Positions 7,900 to 16,211 of a stretch of 64,000 bases of DNA are shown here, piece by piece. The translations under genes were made by a program, and so were the position numbers. The DNA comes from Rhodanobacter sp. C05 (GTDB lineage Bacteria; Pseudomonadota; Gammaproteobacteria; Xanthomonadales; Rhodanobacteraceae): contig NZ_MUNQ01000010.1 in the NCBI RefSeq assembly GCF_002001165.1, forward strand, positions 1 to 64,000. The letters run 5' to 3'. Position 1 is the stretch's first letter. Each line of letters opens with the position of its first letter. The notes under the pieces were generated by a model, which saw nothing but the letters and a program-made list of their open reading frames with translations, searched no databases and was not told the origin of the DNA.

Positions 7900-9774
7900 A
7901 TGAGCCAGTTCGCACTCCTGGGCAAGCGGCGCTTTGCACCGTTCTTCTGGACCCAGGCACTCGGCGCGTTCAACGACAGTGCATTCCGCAATGCGATGGT
8001 GATGCTGGCGGCGTTCCAGATGGGGTTGCCGGAGCGGCAGGTGTCGCTGTACACCAATCTCGCACCGGCGCTGTTCATCCTGCCTTACTTTCTGTTCTCT
8101 GCCACGGCGGGGCAGCTGGCCGAGAAATTCGAGAAGACGCGAATCATCCGTTACGTGAAGCTGTTCGAGATCGCAGCAATGCTCTTGGCAGCCTACGGTT
8201 TCCATACGCACCATCTGGTGCTGCTGTTGATCGTGCTGTTCATGATGGGCGTGCACTCGACGGTATTCGGGCCGATCAAGTACGCGATCCTGCCGCAGGC
8301 ATTGAAGTCCACCGAATTGGTCGGCGGCAACGGCATGGTGGAGATGGGCACCCAGCTGGCGATCCTGATCGGCATGATCGTGGGCAACGCCTTGATGCTG
8401 CTCGCCGGGGTCGGGCCGCTGGCTTCGGCGGCGCTAACCATCAGTGTGGCGCTGCTCGGTTACGGTGCGAGCCGTGCGATCCCACCGGCGCCGGCGACCG
8501 CTCCGGACCTGAAATTCAACTGGAATCCGGTGACCGAGACGGCGCGCGTGCTCGGCATCACCCGCAGCGATCGTGCGGTGTTCAATGCCGTGCTGGGTAT
8601 CTCGTGGTTCTGGTTCTTCGGCACCGTGCTGGTGGCGCAGCTGCCGATCTACACCAAGTTCAACCTTGGTGGTGATGGCACGGTGAACACGCTGGTGCTT
8701 ACCTTGTTTTCGCTGGGTACCGGTGTGGGCTCGCTGCTGTGCGAGAGAATGTCGGGCAAGCGGGTAGAGATCGGACTGGTGCCATTGGGTGCGTTCGGGC
8801 TTACCGCCTTTGGCATCGATCTGTATTTTGCGCGGCCGGGTGCGGCGGTACTGCAGGGCCTGGACTGGCGGGCCTTCCTGCATGCGGCCGGGAGCTGGCG
8901 CATCGTGCTGGATCTCACCGCGATCGGCGTATTCGCCGGCTTCTACGTGGTGCCGTTGTTCGCCTTCGTGCAGGCCCGTGCGCCGCGGGAAAAGCTGTCG
9001 CGGATCATTGCCGGCAACAACATCCTCAATGCGCTGCTGATCGTATTGGCCTCGCTGTTCGGGTTGGTACTGGGTTGGCTGGGCATGAACGCGGCGCAGA
9101 TTTTCGTGGTCGATGCCGTGCTCAATGTCGCGGTGGCCGTGTACATCTTCACCCTGGTGCCCGAATTCCTGATGCGCTTCATCACCTGGGTGCTGGTGAA
9201 CACGCTGTACCGGGTGCGCGCCGACGGCATGCAGAACATTCCCGAGGAAGGCGCAGTCCTGCTGGTGTGCAACCACATCAGCTTCGTGGATCCGCTGCTG
9301 CTGATGGCGAACTTGCGGCGACCGGCGCGCTTCGTGATGTATTACAAAATCTTCAATATCCCGCTACTGCGCTTCGTGTTCCGCACTGCGAAAGCGATCC
9401 CGATCGCGGGTTACAAGGAGGATCCGGCGGTGTTGCAGCAGGCTTACGACGCGATCGACGAGGCGCTGGCGGCCGGCGAGATGGTCTGCATCTTTCCCGA
9501 GGGCGGGCTGACTGCCGATGGCGAGGTTGCAGTCTTCCGTCCAGGCGTGGAGAAGATCCTTGCGCGCCGGCCGGTGCCAGTGGTGCCGATGGCGCTGCGC
9601 GGCCTGTGGGGCAGCGTATGGAGCCGTCGCGACTCGATGCTGCGCCGCGCGCGGTTGCCGCGACGTTTCCGTGCGCGCGTGGAGCTGGTAGTCGATGCGC
9701 CACAGGTGCCGCAACAGGTCAGTGCGGCAACGCTGGAAGCGCGAGTGCGCGAATTGCGTGGAACCCTCGCGTAG
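7900..9774 (+). CDS. MFS transporter fused to PlsC-type acyltransferase
   Basis: Residues 1 to about 420 form a 12-helix major facilitator domain of the LplT (lysophospholipid transporter) kind, starting with FFWTQALGAFNDSAFRN. The C-terminal ~190 residues are a 1-acyl-glycerol-phosphate acyltransferase domain with the HX4D motif in NHISFVDPLLL (His459) and the FPEGGLT motif. The natural inference is a single polypeptide that flips a lysophospholipid across the inner membrane and re-acylates it, as the separate LplT and Aas proteins do in enterobacteria. The AMP-ligase domain found in Aas is absent at 624 residues, so acyl donor activation must come from elsewhere. The start ATG follows a good purine-rich site. 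Confidence 0.85.
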   Translation: MSQFALLGKRRFAPFFWTQALGAFNDSAFRNAMVMLAAFQMGLPERQVSLYTNLAPALFILPYFLFSATAGQLAEKFEKTRIIRYVKLFEIAAMLLAAYGFHTHHLVLLLIVLFMMGVHSTVFGPIKYAILPQALKSTELVGGNGMVEMGTQLAILIGMIVGNALMLLAGVGPLASAALTISVALLGYGASRAIPPAPATAPDLKFNWNPVTETARVLGITRSDRAVFNAVLGISWFWFFGTVLVAQLPIYTKFNLGGDGTVNTLVLTLFSLGTGVGSLLCERMSGKRVEIGLVPLGAFGLTAFGIDLYFARPGAAVLQGLDWRAFLHAAGSWRIVLDLTAIGVFAGFYVVPLFAFVQARAPREKLSRIIAGNNILNALLIVLASLFGLVLGWLGMNAAQIFVVDAVLNVAVAVYIFTLVPEFLMRFITWVLVNTLYRVRADGMQNIPEEGAVLLVCNHISFVDPLLLMANLRRPARFVMYYKIFNIPLLRFVFRTAKAIPIAGYKEDPAVLQQAYDAIDEALAAGEMVCIFPEGGLTADGEVAVFRPGVEKILARRPVPVVPMALRGLWGSVWSRRDSMLRRARLPRRFRARVELVVDAPQVPQQVSAATLEARVRELRGTLA

Positions 9775-9827
9775 TTGTCAGGCTGAGTGAGAGCTGGTCC
9801 ATGCCGGTCTATCGGTCGGCGCGGTAG

Positions 9828-10697
9828 TCAGTTCACCCAGGCACCGAGCACGATCAGCGCCACCACGCTCAGCCATGCCAGCAGCGCGCGCAGCAAGGCG
9901 CTACGCAAGCGCACCAGCTCGATCAGCGGGTCGCTGCGTTCCTCGGCGTAGCCGTCGCCAGCTTCGATATCGATCAGCACGTCGGCTTGCGCTGCCGCGC
10001 CGAGAAAACCCGGACCTGCGCTGTACCAACTGGTCGCTGCCGCCTGGTTGTGCCAGCGCTTCCAGGCACCGATCACGGCTTCCCAGTGACCGACCACGGC
10101 CAGCGTAAAAGTCAGCAACTGCGCCGCCGGCCAGTCCAGGGCGTTGGCAGCGTAGCGGGCCGCCGTGCGGCTGCCGGAGTCGAGCCGCAGAGATTCATCG
10201 CGGCCCAGCGTCTGTGCCAGGCGATACAGCAGGGCGCCGACCGGGCCGAGCAGGAAGAACCACAGCAATACGCCAAAGCGCCGCCTCAGCGCGGCATAGG
10301 CGATGGCGACACCCAGGGCAGCGGCGTTCCAGCCGACGGTCTCGCCTTCGTCGGTGAGGTTCTGCGCTGCGGCTTCACGACTCGCGCCATCGGGCGCCTT
10401 CAGGATCGCTTCCAGATCCGCTTCGAACTCCCGTGGGCCGAAGCAGTACAGCAGTACGGCCAGCGAGAACAGCAGTTGCAGCAGATCGCCCAACAGCAGA
10501 TGGCCGAGTAGCCACCATAGCAGCGCACATAGAGCTGCCGGCAACAGCAGGGCAAGCAGCACGCGACCGCCGCCACTGGTATCAGCCAGCTGTGCTACCC
10601 AACGGCGGAAAAATCCGTCACTACGCCAGCGGGCCAGTTGCGGCATGACATGCAGCAGGCCGAGAGCGATGAGGGCGACAAGCAGGCGGATGGCCAT
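9828..10697 (-). CDS. ampE: AmpE-like regulatory/signalling membrane protein
   Basis: This is a membrane protein of about 289 residues in the AmpE/CobD-like family, recognised by the segment LYCFGPREFEADLEAI and by its pattern of hydrophobic helices with a final C-terminal helix. AmpE is known as an inner-membrane partner in beta-lactamase induction where it follows ampD; ampD is not adjacent here. The frame extends to 10748, but MAIRLLVALIALGL at 10697 is the natural N-terminus, as it begins with a membrane segment. It is convergent with the MFS-PlsC gene, with only about 50 bp between the stops. Confidence 0.8.
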   Translation of the reverse strand: MAIRLLVALIALGLLHVMPQLARWRSDGFFRRWVAQLADTSGGGRVLLALLLPAALCALLWWLLGHLLLGDLLQLLFSLAVLLYCFGPREFEADLEAILKAPDGASREAAAQNLTDEGETVGWNAAALGVAIAYAALRRRFGVLLWFFLLGPVGALLYRLAQTLGRDESLRLDSGSRTAARYAANALDWPAAQLLTFTLAVVGHWEAVIGAWKRWHNQAAATSWYSAGPGFLGAAAQADVLIDIEAGDGYAEERSDPLIELVRLRSALLRALLAWLSVVALIVLGAWVN

Positions 10698-10870
10698 GAC
10701 GGACGGACTCGAGGGCAATGGCTGCATTGTAAGCGTGGGATCGACCAATCGCAGGTCCGGGCCTGCAGATTACCGGTTGATCGGCTGCCGTGTGATTAGT
10801 GTGCATGTGATGGCGCGGATGTGCATCATCCTGCGTCCGCTCAAGCCACTCGAAGAAATCCGTTACTTCG

Positions 10871-11560
10871 TCACTGCAGCCATGGATCATGCTCAGGCGG
10901 GAGGCAGTGATATTCCGCGACCGTTTCTTCGACCATGTCCGGCGAGATGTGGCGATCGAGTATCTCCTGTGTCGACAGGCGCCTCCATTCGTCGACGCCC
11001 ACGCAGTGGTGGTCAGGAATGCCAAACAAGGATTGCAACCTGCGTGCAACACCGCCGATGCCCTGCATCTTCGGATCGATCATGTGAATGCCCTTGACGA
11101 TCGGGACACCCGAGCCAGGCAGGTGCACGTTGGGCTGGTTCGCTCCAGAAGGGGTGTGCAGCAGATTGCCGCCGGCGATGTAGTGCGAATCCGCAGTGGC
11201 TGGGATGTTCCAGAGGGTGTCTTGCGGCGGTTGCGGTTGCGTTACTGCGGCAGCGTGCTCATCCACAGGTATGGTCGTTACGACGGCGGATTTTTCACGC
11301 CGGCGAACCGGTGGCGCACTCGTTGCGACGGCAGCAACCCGCGGCACGCGATCGGGTGATGTGTGCGCCGAAGTGCTGATGAACCGGACATCGAGGACGT
11401 CATGCCTGTCGGTCATGCCATACGATTTGCGCCAGGGCGACGCGGAGCCGTGGAGCAGTACCAGCAGCATGCTGAGATGCATGGTGAGCACCGCGACATA
11501 TACGGCAATGCGACGACCTGACTCTCGCCAGCCATCGAATGTTTCTGGAATCGGTCGCAT
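10871..11560 (-). CDS. Hypothetical single-pass, TonB-like-topology protein
   Basis: I do not recognise a family. Visible are a short cytoplasmic N-terminus (about 15 residues), one hydrophobic helix (VYVAVLTMHLSMLLVLLHG, residues 20-38), a Pro/Ala/Thr-rich linker (about 75-115) and a globular C-terminal part of about 80 residues containing two Cys (HHCVGV and YHCLPP). The order anchor, Pro-rich spacer, C-terminal domain resembles TonB/TolA topology, but the C-terminus lacks a recognisable TonB fold motif. The two periplasmic Cys could form a disulfide. The gene stands alone between ampE and nudC. Confidence 0.6.
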   Translation of the reverse strand: MRPIPETFDGWRESGRRIAVYVAVLTMHLSMLLVLLHGSASPWRKSYGMTDRHDVLDVRFISTSAHTSPDRVPRVAAVATSAPPVRRREKSAVVTTIPVDEHAAAVTQPQPPQDTLWNIPATADSHYIAGGNLLHTPSGANQPNVHLPGSGVPIVKGIHMIDPKMQGIGGVARRLQSLFGIPDHHCVGVDEWRRLSTQEILDRHISPDMVEETVAEYHCLPPEHDPWLQ

Positions 11561-11710
11561 GCTTGGCCAATCCTTGCCGTAGCCTCCTCCGACAGACCCT
11601 GTGGCAGGTGCAAAGTTTCTGCGCGTCGCGGTTTGTCCGGGTGCAATGCATTATTTACGAGAGGCTTGAGAGTTTGCGCAGGCTTGGCGCAAGCCATTCT
11701 GGTGGTAGGT

Positions 11711-12685
11711 TCAGCGCAAGCTGCTGCTGACGACCAGTGCATCCAGCTCCAGTCCCGCGCGCTGTTGCAGCCAGTACCCCAGCAACTGGTACGACACCGA
11801 CAGAGCGGTGGAAGGCACGAAGCTGCCATCGGCGATGCCGTCGATGATCTGCTGTGGAGTGAACCAGCGCGCATCTTCCAGTTCGTGATCGCGCATGGTG
11901 ATCTGTCGCGATCGCGCGGTGGCTATGAAGCCGACCATCAGCGAGGCCGGCATCGGCCACGGCTGCGAGGAGTGATAGTGCACCTCGTCGACGATGACAC
12001 CGGACTCCTCGGCCACTTCGCGACGCACCGCGTCCTCCAGCGATTCACCTGGTTCGACGAAACCAGCGAGCGTGGAATAGCGGCCCGGTGGCCAGCTGGC
12101 CTGGCGACCGAGCAGGCAGGCGCCTTCGTGTTCGACCAGCATGATGACGGCCGCATCGGTACGCGGGAAATGCAGGTGGCCGCAGTCCGGGTTCGTGCAC
12201 TGTCCACGGTGGCCGGCGGCGACCAGTTGCAGCGGGAAGCCACAACGCGTGCAGTGGCGCGTCTCGCGCTGCCAATGGGACAAGCCCTTGGCGTAGGCGA
12301 ACAGCCCGGCCTCGTGTGCCGGCAGCAGCAAGCCGGCAGCCCGCAGACTCACTCGACGCGCGTCAAGTGCGGTTTCCAGTGCCGTGATGCGCGCCGGGTC
12401 ATCCAGCACCAGCATGAAGTGCGGGCGTTCATCGGCGATGCCTAGAAGACTGGCCGCCAGGTCGTCGAGCCAGTGCTCGCGTTCGCTGCTGTCGAGCCAG
12501 CGCAGTGCCTCGTGATCGCGCTGCAGGAACGCCTCGCCGGCTGCGTCCAACAACAGATAACGTGCCTGGGCGGAGCGTGCCTGTTCAGCAACCCATTCGG
12601 AATCATCGCGCCGCTCGGCGACCCGGTCGAGAACCAGGCTGAGTCCGGCAAAGGTATTGGGAGGCGGCAGCTTGGCCCGGTCCAT
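11711..12685 (-). CDS. nudC: NAD(+)/NADH pyrophosphatase, RNA NAD-decapping hydrolase
   Basis: NudC hydrolyses NADH to NMNH and AMP and removes 5' NAD caps from RNA. The 324-residue protein has a zinc ribbon (C145, C148, C163, C168), a full Nudix box from G208 to G229 (GFVEPGESLEDAVRREVAEE, then SG) and the NudC signature SQPWPMPAS. I set the start at MDRAKLPPP (12685); the longer open frame runs back through erpA and is not real. It begins 11 bp after the erpA stop, so erpA-nudC are likely co-transcribed. Confidence 0.93.
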   Translation of the reverse strand: MDRAKLPPPNTFAGLSLVLDRVAERRDDSEWVAEQARSAQARYLLLDAAGEAFLQRDHEALRWLDSSEREHWLDDLAASLLGIADERPHFMLVLDDPARITALETALDARRVSLRAAGLLLPAHEAGLFAYAKGLSHWQRETRHCTRCGFPLQLVAAGHRGQCTNPDCGHLHFPRTDAAVIMLVEHEGACLLGRQASWPPGRYSTLAGFVEPGESLEDAVRREVAEESGVIVDEVHYHSSQPWPMPASLMVGFIATARSRQITMRDHELEDARWFTPQQIIDGIADGSFVPSTALSVSYQLLGYWLQQRAGLELDALVVSSSLR

Positions 12686-12696
12686 CGGACGGCCTT

Positions 12697-13074
12697 TCAG
12701 GTGGAGAACGAGGAGCCGCAGCCGCAGGTGGTCTTGGCGTTCGGGTTGCTGATCACGAACTGCGCGCCGCTGAGGTTCTCGGCGTAGTCGATCTGCGCGC
12801 CAGTGAGGTACTGCAGCGACAGCGGGTCGCATAGCAAGGTCACGCCCTCGCGCTCGACCGCAAAGTCGTCTTCGGCCTGGGCCTCGTCGAAGGTGAAGCC
12901 GTACTGGAAACCCGAGCAGCCGCCGCCGCTGATGTACACGCGCAGCTTCAGCGCCGGGTTGCCTTCTTCGGCAATCAGCTCGTGCACCTTGTGCGCGGCC
13001 GCAGCGGTGAACACCAGCGGTGCGCCACTGCTGCGGTAATCGGGGATCGAGAGCAGAGTTTCCATGACGTTCAA
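12697..13074 (-). CDS. erpA: Iron-sulfur cluster insertion protein ErpA (A-type carrier)
   Basis: This 125-residue A-type Fe-S carrier has the three conserved Cys in [11 protein letters not shown] (C53) and CGCGSSF (C117, C119) that hold the cluster delivered to apo-proteins. The length and the motif [19 protein letters not shown] match ErpA better than IscA, although the two are close. A start at MET (13065) is equally plausible. It sits 35 bp downstream of the bactofilin gene on the same strand. Confidence 0.9.
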   Translation of the reverse strand: MNVMETLLSIPDYRSSGAPLVFTAAAAHKVHELIAEEGNPALKLRVYISGGGCSGFQYGFTFDEAQAEDDFAVEREGVTLLCDPLSLQYLTGAQIDYAENLSGAQFVISNPNAKTTCGCGSSFST

Positions 13075-13109
13075 GTGGGGGCGTTGCCGGTTGATGCAAG
13101 CATACCGCG

Positions 13110-13544
13110 TCAGGCTGGCACGGCGTCGTCGAGCATGTCGGCGGCCGTGGCTTCCGGCGGCGGCAGTTCGCGCGGACTGTCTTCGACCTGGCGCGAGATG
13201 CGCCCGTTGACCTGCGCGCCAGCAGCCATCTCCAGCGTGTGGTAGCGCAGATCGCCGTCGATACGCGCCTGCGCCGCCAGTTCGAGACGGGCGCTGATGT
13301 GCACATCGCCGGTGACGTGGCCGTTGATCACCGCGTGCGGCACGCGGATCTCGCCTTGCACCTGGCCGGACTCGCTGAGTGTCAGCATCGCATCCTCGCT
13401 CTCGGCGAACACGGTGCCTTCGATGCGGCCATCCAGATGCAGTGCACCGCTGAAGCGCAGATCACCACGGATCACCGTGCCGCGGGCGATCAGGCTGGTC
13501 TCATGGCTGGTGTTGCTGCGTTCATTGCGTTTACGGTTGAGCAT
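13110..13544 (-). CDS. Bactofilin (polymer-forming cytoskeletal protein)
   Basis: The 144-residue protein has the bactofilin beta-helix core (about residues 20-115) with repeating turns such as [19 protein letters not shown] and [15 protein letters not shown], flanked by short disordered tails. Bactofilins polymerise without nucleotide and scaffold envelope or morphology functions. Its start overlaps the end of the upstream coiled-coil gene by 14 bp, so the two are translationally linked. Confidence 0.9.
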   Translation of the reverse strand: MLNRKRNERSNTSHETSLIARGTVIRGDLRFSGALHLDGRIEGTVFAESEDAMLTLSESGQVQGEIRVPHAVINGHVTGDVHISARLELAAQARIDGDLRYHTLEMAAGAQVNGRISRQVEDSPRELPPPEATAADMLDDAVPA

Positions 13545-14283
13545 CTTGGTCCCCTTGAGCTGTCGTGATGTTGCCGCTCAGCGCGGCGCCCCAGGCGACA
13601 GTGCGGTCAACCGGGTCGCCGCCGCTGGGCTGGATGAGAATGTGCAGTCGCGTCGGACGGAAATCCGCCGGCAGTACGAAGGTGCCGTGCAGCTGCTGGA
13701 AATAGACGAAATGGAACGGCAGCCCGTCCTTCTGCGCAGCATCGCCGAGTGCAGGCCAGTCAAGCGTGACCACCTTGTCGCCGCGCAGCCCCTCCACGCT
13801 GATCAGCGCGTTGCCGATGGTTTCCTCGTCGCGCTTCGCGTTCTGGGTCAGGCTGAGGGTGAGGCTCCAGCCATGTGAGCCGGTGATCGGTTGCAGCTTC
13901 ACTTCCTGCAGTTTCAGGCCGGCCCGTTGGGCGTCGCCACCAACCAGTCGTGCATAGAAACCCAGGTCGGCACGCAGGCTGCTGAGTTCTTCCTCGCGCT
14001 GAGCCAGGGTGCCGCGCAGCGAGCGGGTGGCAACTTCATTGACCTGGGCGGCACGCTGCAGGTTCGCGACCTGCTGCTTGAGATCGTTGATCTGTGTGTT
14101 CAGCGCGAGCTGCTGGCGTCGGTCGGTGACCACCGGGCTCGCATGCCGAGTCAGCAGTCCAGCCAGCAGCCCGGTCAGCAACAGGCTGGCCAGCCATGCG
14201 GAGCCCAGCCACAGCCTGCGCTTGCGGTGGCCGGCATCATCATGCCGGCGCACGACGAAGCGCGGTGGGGGGCGTGAAGCCAT
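13531..14283 (-). CDS. Membrane-anchored coiled-coil protein, DUF6776-like
   Basis: The 250-residue protein has one N-terminal membrane helix (about 25-45), a coiled coil (about 52-105: QLALNTQINDLKQQVANLQR and following) and a C-terminal beta-rich periplasmic domain. I assign it tentatively to the DUF6776 family by its coupling with a bactofilin; the function is unknown. The 14-bp overlap with the bactofilin gene suggests a shared role in the envelope, with this protein as a possible membrane anchor for the filament. That is inference. Confidence 0.7.
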   Translation of the reverse strand: MASRPPPRFVVRRHDDAGHRKRRLWLGSAWLASLLLTGLLAGLLTRHASPVVTDRRQQLALNTQINDLKQQVANLQRAAQVNEVATRSLRGTLAQREEELSSLRADLGFYARLVGGDAQRAGLKLQEVKLQPITGSHGWSLTLSLTQNAKRDEETIGNALISVEGLRGDKVVTLDWPALGDAAQKDGLPFHFVYFQQLHGTFVLPADFRPTRLHILIQPSGGDPVDRTVAWGAALSGNITTAQGDQDAQP

Positions 14284-14375
14284 ACGACCGTTCCGGAGTA
14301 AAACGGAAGATATAGCCCTGCCGCGATGAAAGCGTCAAGGAACCGGTGCACGCTTCGGTGCGCCGGCTGAGCGGG

Positions 14376-14846
14376 TCAGCTCTGCATCTTGCTCTGCAGG
14401 TAGCGCTCGGCGCCGATGTCCTTGATCAGGCTGAACTGGGTCTCCAGCCAGTCGATGTGCTCTTCCTCGTCGTGCAGGATGTCCTTGAACAAATCACGGC
14501 TGATGTAGTCGGCAATGCCTTCGCTGTGCGCGATGGCGGCGCGCAGATCGACCACGGCGGCGAGTTCCAGATCCAGGTCACCCTGCATCGACTCCAGCGC
14601 GTTCTCGCCGATGTGCAGTTTGCCGAGATGCTGCAGGTTCGGCAGGCCGTCGAGGAACAGGATGCGCTCGATCAGGTGATCGGCGTGCTTCATCTCCTCG
14701 ATCGATTCCTTGTACTCGTGCTCGGCCAGTTCGGTGTAACCCCAGTCCTTGAGCATGCGGTAGTGCAGGAAATACTGGTTGATCGCGGTCAGTTCGTTGT
14801 AGAGCACCTTGTTGAGGAACTCGATGACCTTGGCATCACCTTTCAT
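14376..14846 (-). CDS. bfr: Bacterioferritin
   Basis: The 156-residue bacterioferritin starts MKGDAKVIEFLNKVLYNELT and has the di-iron ferroxidase ligands in LYNELTAINQYF, the EMKHADHLIERI helix and the HDEEEHIDWLETQ segment. It stores iron as a ferric mineral in 24-mers, with heme between subunits. The frame continues upstream, but the ATG at 14846 is preceded by GGAGAG at good spacing. A -10-like TATAGT lies at 14878-14883 (minus strand) and a partial Fur-box-like sequence around 14906-14923. Confidence 0.95.
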   Translation of the reverse strand: MKGDAKVIEFLNKVLYNELTAINQYFLHYRMLKDWGYTELAEHEYKESIEEMKHADHLIERILFLDGLPNLQHLGKLHIGENALESMQGDLDLELAAVVDLRAAIAHSEGIADYISRDLFKDILHDEEEHIDWLETQFSLIKDIGAERYLQSKMQS

Positions 14847-14877
14847 GGGGGCTCTCCGGCGGCTGACTTGGGCCGAC

Positions 14878-14925
14878 ACTATACAAACTCCATGCACACG
14901 CTGACGAAATGCGAATGGCAATGGT
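14878..14925 (-). promoter_or_regulatory. bfr promoter region with partial Fur-box-like site
   Basis: On the minus strand TATAGT (14878-14883) is a plausible -10 for bfr. The plus-strand sequence GAAATGCGAATGGCAATGG (14906-14924) shares the core ATGCGAATG with the better Fur-like site upstream of bfd. The match to the Fur consensus is partial. Confidence 0.35.
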
Positions 14926-14982
14926 TTGCCCGCACATTGGCTGCGCCAAGAGTGCGCAGCGTGTTTGTTCCGGGGAGGTGGT

Positions 14983-15180
14983 TCAGGCCGTGAGGATGGG
15001 TAGCCGGCCGAGTGCGTGTTCGACCGCCTTGTCCAGCATGGCGCGGGCTTCCTGCTCACAGCAGCCGCAGCAATCCGAGCAGCCGGTACGCGCCTGCAAT
15101 TCGGCAAAGGTATGCACGCCATCAGCCGCCTCGCGGCGGATGTCATGGTCGGTAACGGCATTGCACAGGCAGATGTACAT
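14983..15180 (-). CDS. bfd: Bacterioferritin-associated ferredoxin
   Basis: Bfd is a small [2Fe-2S] protein that reduces and mobilises iron from bacterioferritin. The 65-residue sequence starts MYICLCNAVTDHDIR, with the C4-x-C6 pair; the second pair lies in the Cys-rich segment GCSDCCGCCEQEA (C34, C37, C38, C40, C41), which has more Cys than needed for one cluster. I chose the ATG at 15180 because the upstream residues belong to the promoter region. It is next to bfr, and a Fur-like box sits about 20 bp upstream of the start. Confidence 0.92.
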   Translation of the reverse strand: MYICLCNAVTDHDIRREAADGVHTFAELQARTGCSDCCGCCEQEARAMLDKAVEHALGRLPILTA

Positions 15181-15196
15181 GGCGCGTATAAGAACG

Positions 15197-15217
15197 CGAA
15201 TGCGAATGATTGTCAAC
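15197..15217 (-). promoter_or_regulatory. Fur-box-like operator upstream of bfd
   Basis: The sequence CGAATGCGAATGATTGTCAA lies 17-37 bp upstream of the bfd start. It follows the repeated NATNAT layout of Fur boxes (consensus GATAATGATAATCATTATC). Iron repression of bfd by Fur is established in other gammaproteobacteria, so the placement makes sense. Confidence 0.6.
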
Positions 15218-15244
15218 AATCAGGCGACGATGAATGCCATCCGC

Positions 15245-15805
15245 TCAGGCGGCTTCACGGCCGGCGCGCGGTCGGGTTGGCGGCGTGTCGGTGCTGTCAC
15301 GCGGCGGCAGGCTTCCAAGTTCGACACTGAACAGGCCCTCCACCAGCGGCGCAAAGTGGCGCAGCGCCCGCTCGTAGACCTGTCGCTTGAAGTTGACCAC
15401 ATGCGCGGCCGGATACCAGAAATCCACCCAGCGCCAGAGGTCGAACTCCGGCTTGTCACAGGCATCCAGCTTCAGTTCTTCCTCGCTGGCGACCAGTTTG
15501 AGCAGGAACCACACCTGCTTCTGGCCGATGCAGGTGGGTCGCTGGTGATGGCGAACATAACGACTGGGCAGGCGATAGCGCAGCCAGCCATGGGTGGCGC
15601 TGATCACTTCGACGTGGTGCGGCGCCAGTCCGGTTTCCTCTTCCAGCTCCCGGTACATGGCTTCCAGCGGGGTTTCGTCCGAGCGCATGCCGCCCTGCGG
15701 AAATTGCCAGCCATCACGATTGACCCGGCGCGCCCAGAACAGCTGCCCGGCTGCATTGAGCAGCACGATGCCCACGTTCGGACGATAGCCATCAACATCA
15801 ATCAT
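15245..15805 (-). CDS. rppH: RNA pyrophosphohydrolase
   Basis: RppH removes pyrophosphate from the 5' end of primary transcripts and so triggers mRNA decay. The 186-residue Nudix protein begins [17 protein letters not shown], typical for RppH, and has a complete Nudix box from G38 to G59 ([20 protein letters not shown] then TG). Other family marks are WQFPQGG and the [20 protein letters not shown] block. The C-terminal tail ([15 protein letters not shown]) is variable. It is transcribed away from the tRNA gene. Confidence 0.95.
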   Translation of the reverse strand: MIDVDGYRPNVGIVLLNAAGQLFWARRVNRDGWQFPQGGMRSDETPLEAMYRELEEETGLAPHHVEVISATHGWLRYRLPSRYVRHHQRPTCIGQKQVWFLLKLVASEEELKLDACDKPEFDLWRWVDFWYPAAHVVNFKRQVYERALRHFAPLVEGLFSVELGSLPPRDSTDTPPTRPRAGREAA

Positions 15806-15908
15806 GTCGCCTCCTGGAGTGGGTCGGCGCGATTTTTCGCCAGTAACGCCGCACCCAGTCCTGCAGCCGATTCAACCACAGCGCGCGAAGCAGCGGCAAG
15901 CATCAGAC

Positions 15909-15944
15909 TTGAACCTGCCGGGCGACCCGACTACACTGCCGCGC
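15909..15944 (+). promoter_or_regulatory. Promoter of tRNA-Met
   Basis: TTGAAC (15909-15914) and TACACT (15932-15937) are separated by 17 bp. The following GC-rich discriminator (GCCGCGCCCC) is characteristic of stringently controlled stable-RNA promoters. The tRNA begins about 45 bp downstream of the likely start point. Confidence 0.7.
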
Positions 15945-15989
15945 CCCGCTTGGGATCACTTTTGATCCGGTATGGCGGAGCTTCCTTAA

Positions 15990-16066
15990 GGCTATGTAGC
16001 TCAGCTGGTTAGAGCACAGCACTCATAATGCTGGGGTCGGTGGTTCGAGTCCACCCATAGCCACCA
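15990..16066 (+). tRNA. tRNA-Met (CAT), elongator
   Basis: The 77-nt cloverleaf starts GGCTATG and closes with CATAGCC plus an encoded CCA. The D-arm is GCTCAGCTGGTTAGAGC, the anticodon stem-loop is CAGCA-CTCATAA-TGCTG with anticodon CAT, and the T-arm is GGTGGTTCGAGTCCACC. The paired first base and overall similarity to E. coli metT/U type genes indicate the elongator, not the initiator. A lysidine-modified tRNA-Ile2 also has a CAT anticodon but differs in the acceptor stem. Confidence 0.95.
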
Positions 16067-16103
16067 ATTGTCGACCCGGTCCGCAAAGCCCGCGTCGAGA
16101 GCG

Positions 16104-16131
16104 ACGACCCCGCGTGAACGCGGGGTTTTTT
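16104..16131 (+). terminator. Terminator after tRNA-Met
   Basis: CCCCGCG (16108-16114) pairs with CGCGGGG (16119-16125) around a TGAA loop, followed by six Ts. Confidence 0.92.
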
Positions 16132-16211
16132 GTGCCCATCTGGCGAGATGCGCGGCTCACTGCCGCACATCTGCGGCAATGAGCCAGGTCACCGCAATGC
16201 CGTCATGCTTT

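Noticed and set aside
11711..13306. A single 531-residue minus-strand protein covering nudC
   Set aside because: The extra N-terminal part lies out of frame over erpA and bactofilin. The NudC family N-terminus is at 12685.
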